DNA of 64,000 nt from an uncultured Ruminococcus sp. (GTDB lineage: Bacteria; Bacillota; Clostridia; Oscillospirales; Acutalibacteraceae), in NCBI GenBank assembly GCA_902793125.1, contig CADBCC010000004.1:1-64000 (forward strand), given 5' to 3'. How positions within the stretch are numbered: the first letter of the stretch is position 1; each line of letters begins with the position of its first letter. A program made the translations under genes and the position numbers. This document shows positions 59,149-64,000 of the stretch, piece by piece. The notes beneath the pieces are model-generated. The model ran no database searches and was not told the DNA's origin. It saw only the letters and a list, made by a program, of their open reading frames with translations.

Positions 59149-60234
59149 ATGGCATCAAACGATAAAAAAACCATTATAAAAGAGCTTACCGACTTAGGTA
59201 AATCCAAAGGTAATCTTACCAATGACGAGATTATCGAAGCGCTGGGTGAAGTCGAGTTTAAACCCGAGGAGCTTGAAAAGCTTTACGATTCTCTTGAGCA
59301 GCAGGGAATTGAGATTATCGAAGATATTGAAAATCTTGATTTCGATAAGCTTGCCGAGGAAGAATCGAAAAAAGGCGACTCAAAATCCGATTCGGGCGAT
59401 TCAATTTCGATTGACGACCCCGTAAAGGTTTACCTTAAAGAAATCGGACGTGTTCCGCTTCTTACTCCCGAAGAGGAAATCGAACTCGCTATTAAAATCG
59501 CCGAAGGAGATATCCAGGCTAAAAAACGCCTTTCCGAAGCAAACCTGCGTCTCGTTGTAAGTATCGCTAAGCGTTACCTCGGGCGCGGAATGCAGTTTTT
59601 GGATTTAATCCAGGAGGGTAACTTAGGCCTTATTAAAGCGGTTGAAAAGTTTGATTATACAAAAGGCTTTAAGTTCTCAACCTACGCTACATGGTGGATT
59701 CGCCAGGCTATTACCCGAGCGATTGCCGACCAGGCGCGTACAATCCGTATTCCTGTACATATGGTGGAAACCATAAATAAAGTAAAAAAAGTAAGTACCC
59801 AGATTCTCCACGAAAAAGGCCACGAGCCTTCTTCCGAGGAAATCGCCGAAAAGCTTGATATATCTGTTGAGAAGGTGCGCGAAATTGTCCGCGTAGCCCA
59901 GGAGCCCGTTTCGCTCGAGACTCCTATCGGCGAGGAAGAGGACAGCCACCTCGGAGATTTTATCCCCGACAGCGATACTCCCGCGCCTGCCGACGAAGCT
60001 TCCCACGCGCTTTTAAAAGAACAGTTAGAGGAAGTTCTTTCCACTTTAACTCCGCGTGAGGCTAAAGTCCTGCGTCTGCGTTTCGGACTTGAAGACGGTA
60101 AGAGCCGTACACTTGAGGAAGTCGGTTCCGAGTTTAAAGTTACGCGTGAGCGTATCCGCCAGATTGAGGCTAAAGCTCTTAGAAAACTCCGCCATCCCTC
60201 AAGAAGCAAGAAGCTTAAAGACTACCTCGATTAA
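59149..60234 (+). CDS. rpoD: primary sigma factor (sigma-A/RpoD)
   Basis: 361 residues. Region 1.1 at the N-terminus, region 2 ([34 protein letters not shown]), region 3 and region 4 ([36 protein letters not shown]). Housekeeping sigma factor that reads the TTGACA/TATAAT promoters seen throughout the window. Confidence 0.98.
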   Translation: MASNDKKTIIKELTDLGKSKGNLTNDEIIEALGEVEFKPEELEKLYDSLEQQGIEIIEDIENLDFDKLAEEESKKGDSKSDSGDSISIDDPVKVYLKEIGRVPLLTPEEEIELAIKIAEGDIQAKKRLSEANLRLVVSIAKRYLGRGMQFLDLIQEGNLGLIKAVEKFDYTKGFKFSTYATWWIRQAITRAIADQARTIRIPVHMVETINKVKKVSTQILHEKGHEPSSEEIAEKLDISVEKVREIVRVAQEPVSLETPIGEEEDSHLGDFIPDSDTPAPADEASHALLKEQLEEVLSTLTPREAKVLRLRFGLEDGKSRTLEEVGSEFKVTRERIRQIEAKALRKLRHPSRSKKLKDYLD

Positions 60235-60243
60235 TAAAAAACA

Positions 60244-60283
60244 ACAGCACCTGAGGCTAATGCCTTCGGGTGCTGTATTTTTT
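60244..60283 (+). terminator. terminator after rpoD
   Basis: ACAGCACCTGAGGC/GCCTTCGGGTGCTGT stem followed by ATTTTTT. Confidence 0.9.
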
Positions 60284-60288
60284 GCGGA

Positions 60289-60597
60289 TTAAATATATAA
60301 CCTTGTACCCGGATAAAGGATATTCGGGTTGCACATTCCGTTTTTCTTAGCTATGCTTTCGACGGTTGTGCCGAATCTCTGAGCAATTGACCATAGCGTA
60401 TCGCCCGGACGGGTAACGTAAATATAACCGTTTAAATCCTCCGTATCGACGGGTACGAGTATTTCCTGGCCTACATATATTTTATTCGGATCCGCTATAT
60501 TATTAATTTGTAAAATTTTTTCAACTGTTGTTCCGAAAAAATTAGCGATACCGAAAAGTGTATTGCCTTTTCGTACAGTATAAGTGATTGTTTCCAT
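60289..60597 (-). CDS. small protein of two LysM domains
   Basis: 102 residues from ATG 60597 (GGAGGATT). LysM 1 (YTVRKGNTLFGIANFFG) and LysM 2 (VTRPGDTLWSIAQRFG), each ~45 residues, with nothing else. LysM binds peptidoglycan or chitin-type glycans. No signal peptide is present, so the route outside is unclear; similar two-LysM proteins occur in spore coats and phage lysins. Convergent with rpoD. Confidence 0.88.
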   Translation of the reverse strand: METITYTVRKGNTLFGIANFFGTTVEKILQINNIADPNKIYVGQEILVPVDTEDLNGYIYVTRPGDTLWSIAQRFGTTVESIAKKNGMCNPNILYPGTRLYI

Positions 60598-60714
60598 AGT
60601 AATCCTCCGTTCAATATAGCTTATGCGGATTAAGTTATTATGTGTCTTAAAAATTCTATGGTTAATATGCACATAAATCAGCTCTTTTTTTCTACATATA
60701 AAACAGCGGTCTCT

Positions 60715-60744
60715 TTGCTTATAATTCTAAATTCGAAATATAAT
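60715..60744 (+). promoter_or_regulatory. promoter of the first pullulanase
   Basis: TTGCTT (60715-60720) and TATAAT (60739-60744), spacer 18; the spacer holds 17-mer site 5. Confidence 0.5.
60723..60737 (+). repeat. 17-mer motif, site 5 (15-base core)
   Basis: AATTCTAAATTCGAA in the pullulanase promoter region. Confidence 0.5.
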
Positions 60745-60800
60745 TTTATTAAAATTTGATAAAATATTATGGATAATACAAAAGTAATTCGGAGATAAAA

Positions 60801-63602
60801 ATGAAATTTAAAAAAGCCTTTTCCGTTCTCTTAATTATTCTTACGGCTGTGATCGGGCCTGCGTCCTCTTTTTCGGTTTACGCCGTTAAAGATTACGAGG
60901 CTTACGCGAAAAAACTTGACAAAAACACCTACAGCGGGCAGTTAGGCGCGATTTACAGCAAAAAAGCTACAACTTTCCGCGTATGGTCGCCTGACGCCGA
61001 CGCGGTGAGCGTTAAGTTTTATAAGTCCGCGTCCTCCGATATGTATACAAAAATCACGAATCTGAGGAAAGATAAACGCACGGGCGTATGGTCGGCGCGT
61101 ATTAAAGGGAATTTAAAAAATACTTATTATACATATATTGTAACAGTTAATGACAGAACGAGCGAAACTTCCGATATATACGCTAAAGCCTGCGGAGTTA
61201 ACGGAAAACGCAGTATGGTTGTTGACCTTGACTCCACCGATCCCGAAGGCTGGAGCTCGGATAAGCGTATCTCATCAGGTGAACAGACCGACGCAAAAAT
61301 CTGGGAAATTCAGATAAGCGATTTCTCGTCTTCGGAGTCAAGCGGTGTTTCAAAAGAGCATAGGGGAAAGTATCTCGCTTTCTGTGAAACGGGTACTACG
61401 GTTAACTCGATTTCGGGTTCCGAGTCTACCTGTGTGGATTATATAAAAAAATTAGGCGTTAATTACGTTCAGATTAACCCGTTTTACGACTTCGGCTCAA
61501 TTGATGAGTCCGATAATTCAAAATCCGATTCCTTATTCAACTGGGGATATGATCCCGTTAACTACAATTGCCCCGAGGGTTCTTACAGTTCCGACCCGAA
61601 TAAGGGTGAAGTAAGAATTAAAGAATGTAAAAAAATGATACAGGCTCTGCATAAGGCGGGGATCGGCGTGATTATGGACGTAGTTTATAATCACACAGAG
61701 CAGAGTTCCGACTCTCCCTTTAACCGAACGGTTCCCGATTATTACTACAGGAGAAATGCCGACGGTTCATTTTCCAACGGTTCGGGCTGCGGAAACGATA
61801 CCGCTTCCGAGCGTAAAATGTTCAGGAAGTTTATGGTTGATTCTGTAACTTACTGGGCTTCTGAATATCATATCGACGGATTCCGTTTTGATTTAATGGG
61901 GCTTCACGACGTTGTAACTATGAATCAAATAAGAAAATCTCTCGATAATTTAAACGGCGGAGAGAATATTATTATGTACGGCGAGGCGTGGAATCTCCAG
62001 ACAGCCGCCGACAGCGGAACGGTTTTAGCTAATCAGAATAACGTGCGAAGTCTTGATACAAGAATCGGCGCTTTTAACGATAATTACCGCGACGCGATAA
62101 AAGGAAGCACAAACGGCGTGGATAAAGGTTTTATCCAGTCAGGACTTAATAAGAATAAGTTAAAAACAGGAATACTTGCCCAGACTGATGAAATAATGGG
62201 ATGGGCAAAAGCTCCTTCCCAATGTGTAACATACGCTTCGTGCCACGATAATTTAACTTTGTGGGATAAGCTTATTAAATCCGTAAAAGGAAGCAGCGCG
62301 AAATACAATAAACGCTACGAAGACCTTGTCGCTATGAATAAGTTAGCGGGAGCGGTTACCTATACATCCCAGGGTATAAGCTTTATGCTTGCGGGAGAAG
62401 AATTCAGCCGAACCAAAAACGGCGATGAAAACAGCTATAAATCAGGTGTAAAACTTAACCAGCTTGATTGGGAAAGCCTTTATACTTTCGGCGATGTATC
62501 CGACTATTATAAGGGATTAATTGAAATCCGAAAGAATATTAAAGGATTCACCGAAGCGGATAATAAAACCGTAAAGAAAATTAAATTCAAATCCAATGTG
62601 CCCGAAGGGGTTTTGGCGTATTCGTTTAAAGACTATAAATACAAAAATACGTATGTAATTTTCAACAGTTCCGGAGACTCCCGTACCGTTTCGGTAGACG
62701 GAAACTATGTCCAGCTTGCGAATAACGTAACGGCGGGAATGGAAAAACTTGCCGATATAAACGGAAGCGTTGAGCTTCCCGCGCGTTCGGCGGCGATTTT
62801 AGTAAGCCGGGACGGCTACGAAAAATACGCTCCTAAAGTAAAAAAAGGTAAAGTAATAGTCCGCTATCACAACGGCGACGATATTTTTAATAGCTATGTT
62901 GTAAACGGAGAAAAAGGCTCTGATTATAAAATTGAGCCGTTGAACTCTGTTCTTATAAATTACAATGTTAAAAAGTCGGAAGGCGTTTCGGGTAAATTCG
63001 GCGATTCGGTTCATTTCTGTGATTTTTACTGCGAAAAATATGACGGCTCATATTCGAGCGTTACATTTAATTTTGTTGACGATGTTACCGAAAAAAATAT
63101 AACCGATTCCGTGGTTATGACTAACCGCCGAGGGCAGCCTTACTACACTTTGGAAATTCCCCCGGTTGACGGCTACAGCCTAAATCTTGAAAGCCTGCCG
63201 AAAAACGGCTGCGGAAAGTTTGCCGATAAAAATATTGAGGTAAATTATAAATACACCAAAAAGACCTCAGCCGATAAACTCTCCAAGGTTAATATAATTT
63301 ATATGTCGTCCGACGGAAAAATCCTCGGTACAGACTCAATGTCAGGTGATAACGGTACGGAATATAAAACGGGTAATATAGACTTCGACGGCTACGCGCT
63401 TTCTAAAACACCCGATAATTTTAAAGGGACTTATTCCGACGCCGAGCAGACGGTGCTCTATATTTACGATCCCGTATCAATAGGCGCTTATCTTCCGATT
63501 ATAATTGCTGTTGTGTGCGCTGTTTTGTTAATCTCGGTATTTTCCGTAATTTATTACAAACGTAAAAAAGCTTCTCTTATGAAAAGCTTGGATATATCAT
63601 AA
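60801..63602 (+). CDS. exported type I pullulanase (GH13_14) with MucBP-like repeats and membrane anchor
   Basis: 933 residues; ATG 60801. Signal peptide ~1-29 (cleavage near YAV-KD). CBM48 at ~45-130 (YSKKATTFRVWSPDADAV). The GH13 barrel holds the type I signature LFNWGYDPVNYN, MDVVYNHTEQ, nucleophile Asp364 (DGFRFDLMGLHD), acid Glu395 (YGEAWN) and Asp483 (SCHDNLTLW). MucBP-like repeats follow from ~685 to 890, then a C-terminal helix and basic tail KRKK without a sortase motif. It debranches alpha-1,6 bonds in pullulan, starch or glycogen at the cell surface. A second pullulanase follows 37 bases later. Confidence 0.95.
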   Translation: MKFKKAFSVLLIILTAVIGPASSFSVYAVKDYEAYAKKLDKNTYSGQLGAIYSKKATTFRVWSPDADAVSVKFYKSASSDMYTKITNLRKDKRTGVWSARIKGNLKNTYYTYIVTVNDRTSETSDIYAKACGVNGKRSMVVDLDSTDPEGWSSDKRISSGEQTDAKIWEIQISDFSSSESSGVSKEHRGKYLAFCETGTTVNSISGSESTCVDYIKKLGVNYVQINPFYDFGSIDESDNSKSDSLFNWGYDPVNYNCPEGSYSSDPNKGEVRIKECKKMIQALHKAGIGVIMDVVYNHTEQSSDSPFNRTVPDYYYRRNADGSFSNGSGCGNDTASERKMFRKFMVDSVTYWASEYHIDGFRFDLMGLHDVVTMNQIRKSLDNLNGGENIIMYGEAWNLQTAADSGTVLANQNNVRSLDTRIGAFNDNYRDAIKGSTNGVDKGFIQSGLNKNKLKTGILAQTDEIMGWAKAPSQCVTYASCHDNLTLWDKLIKSVKGSSAKYNKRYEDLVAMNKLAGAVTYTSQGISFMLAGEEFSRTKNGDENSYKSGVKLNQLDWESLYTFGDVSDYYKGLIEIRKNIKGFTEADNKTVKKIKFKSNVPEGVLAYSFKDYKYKNTYVIFNSSGDSRTVSVDGNYVQLANNVTAGMEKLADINGSVELPARSAAILVSRDGYEKYAPKVKKGKVIVRYHNGDDIFNSYVVNGEKGSDYKIEPLNSVLINYNVKKSEGVSGKFGDSVHFCDFYCEKYDGSYSSVTFNFVDDVTEKNITDSVVMTNRRGQPYYTLEIPPVDGYSLNLESLPKNGCGKFADKNIEVNYKYTKKTSADKLSKVNIIYMSSDGKILGTDSMSGDNGTEYKTGNIDFDGYALSKTPDNFKGTYSDAEQTVLYIYDPVSIGAYLPIIIAVVCAVLLISVFSVIYYKRKKASLMKSLDIS

Positions 63603-63639
63603 AAAATCCTGTATAACAGGTTTAAGGAGGAATAAAATT

Positions 63640-64000
63640 ATGGCAAAAAAACTTTTGTCCGCATTACTCTGCGCTATGTTAATCCTGTCGTCCGTTGTTA
63701 TGGCGGGAGCCGCGTCAACCGATAAGAGCGCTACAGGCGATACCGCTTACGCAACAGCGGCCCGCCAGCTCGATAACGAATACGGTTACAACGGCAACGA
63801 CCTCGGCGCAACTTATTCAAAAGAGTCCACAACCTTTAAGGTTTGGGCGCCTACAGCTACTTCAATAAAGTTAAATCTCTATAACACAGGTAGCGACACA
63901 GAAGAAAATGCCAAGAAATTAGGAAGCTATAATCTTGAAAAGCTCAGTAATATAGCTACAAATGATGAAGATCAGAAATTTACAGGCATTTGGACTGTTA
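63640..64000 (+). CDS. second exported type I pullulanase, N-terminal 120 residues (cut by window end)
   Basis: ATG 63640 with AAGGAGG. Signal peptide ~1-24 (MAKKLLSALLCAMLILSSVV, then GAAS). Then YGYNGNDLGATYSKESTTFKV begins a CBM48 like that of the preceding enzyme (LGAIYSKKATTFRVWSPDAD). Only the N-terminus is inside the window, so the catalytic domain is assumed from similarity. Likely co-transcribed with the first pullulanase; only a five-base-pair hairpin lies between them. Confidence 0.85.
   Translation, partial: MAKKLLSALLCAMLILSSVVMAGAASTDKSATGDTAYATAARQLDNEYGYNGNDLGATYSKESTTFKVWAPTATSIKLNLYNTGSDTEENAKKLGSYNLEKLSNIATNDEDQKFTGIWTV

Noticed and set aside
59682..60209. 175-codon frame antisense to rpoD
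   Set aside because: rpoD is unambiguous on the other strand; the frame has no homology signal or ribosome site.

Overview
The window reads as a chromosome segment of a low-to-moderate GC, strictly anaerobic, spore-forming Bacillota, most likely a gut Clostridia of the Ruminococcaceae/Oscillospiraceae type. The evidence is the AdhE fermentation enzyme, sporulation genes (YqfC, YqfD, a YlbJ-like protein, a SpoIID-like protein), a Thr T-box leader, TTGACA/TATAAT promoters with strong AGGAGG ribosome sites, secreted pullulanases, and large exported repeat proteins. This assignment is inference from gene content; no rRNA is present.

Layout. 1-731: start of metK (minus). 970-2166: secreted fibronectin-III protein. 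2219-7034 (minus): sugar kinase, and a GtrA / FAD-oxidoreductase / GT-C glycosyltransferase operon. 7223-9312: a 46-residue Trp-rich membrane peptide, an XRE/zinc-ribbon regulator, a GNAT enzyme and a small DMT transporter behind a riboswitch-like leader. 9400-25324: an accessory, surface-oriented region. It holds a 1703-residue exported beta-helix protein and an 831-residue exported protein, each followed within about a dozen bases by a related 52-60 residue peptide. It also holds a tRNA-Leu locus full of partial duplications, an NrdD-like small protein behind a NrdR-like box, an LCP protein with a small membrane partner (and a decayed duplicate), an exported class V PLP enzyme, and a DUF218 membrane protein. 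25391-32596: an unknown membrane protein, an acyl-activating enzyme / FabF / LysR / thioesterase group, and nadA-mnmA. 32789-35575: a sortase substrate, class B sortase and a second LCP protein. 35775-43469 (minus): adhE operon with a Rex-like box at its promoter, then PAP2, asnB and a YlbJ-like gene. 43514-60234: mostly core genes on the plus strand (yqfCD, ymdB, fakA-like, recG, dacF, thrS, rpmE, yigZ, dnaG, rpoD). 60289-64000: LysM protein and two adjacent type I pullulanases, the second cut by the window end.

How the parts fit. Much of the accessory content points at the cell envelope: LCP proteins, sortase with substrate, DD-carboxypeptidase, a dead VanY-like protein, glycosyltransferase and GtrA, and large secreted proteins. 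The best candidate for an undescribed system is the repeated pairing of a large exported protein (shared C-terminal domain) with a short downstream peptide that has conserved TPxIxVEELxKxDVL and FNLExFL motifs. Other candidates are the exported cysteine-desulfurase-like enzyme and the riboswitch-like leader at 8818-8880. Coding calls rest on reading the translated sequences; functions named without a family motif are marked as unknown.
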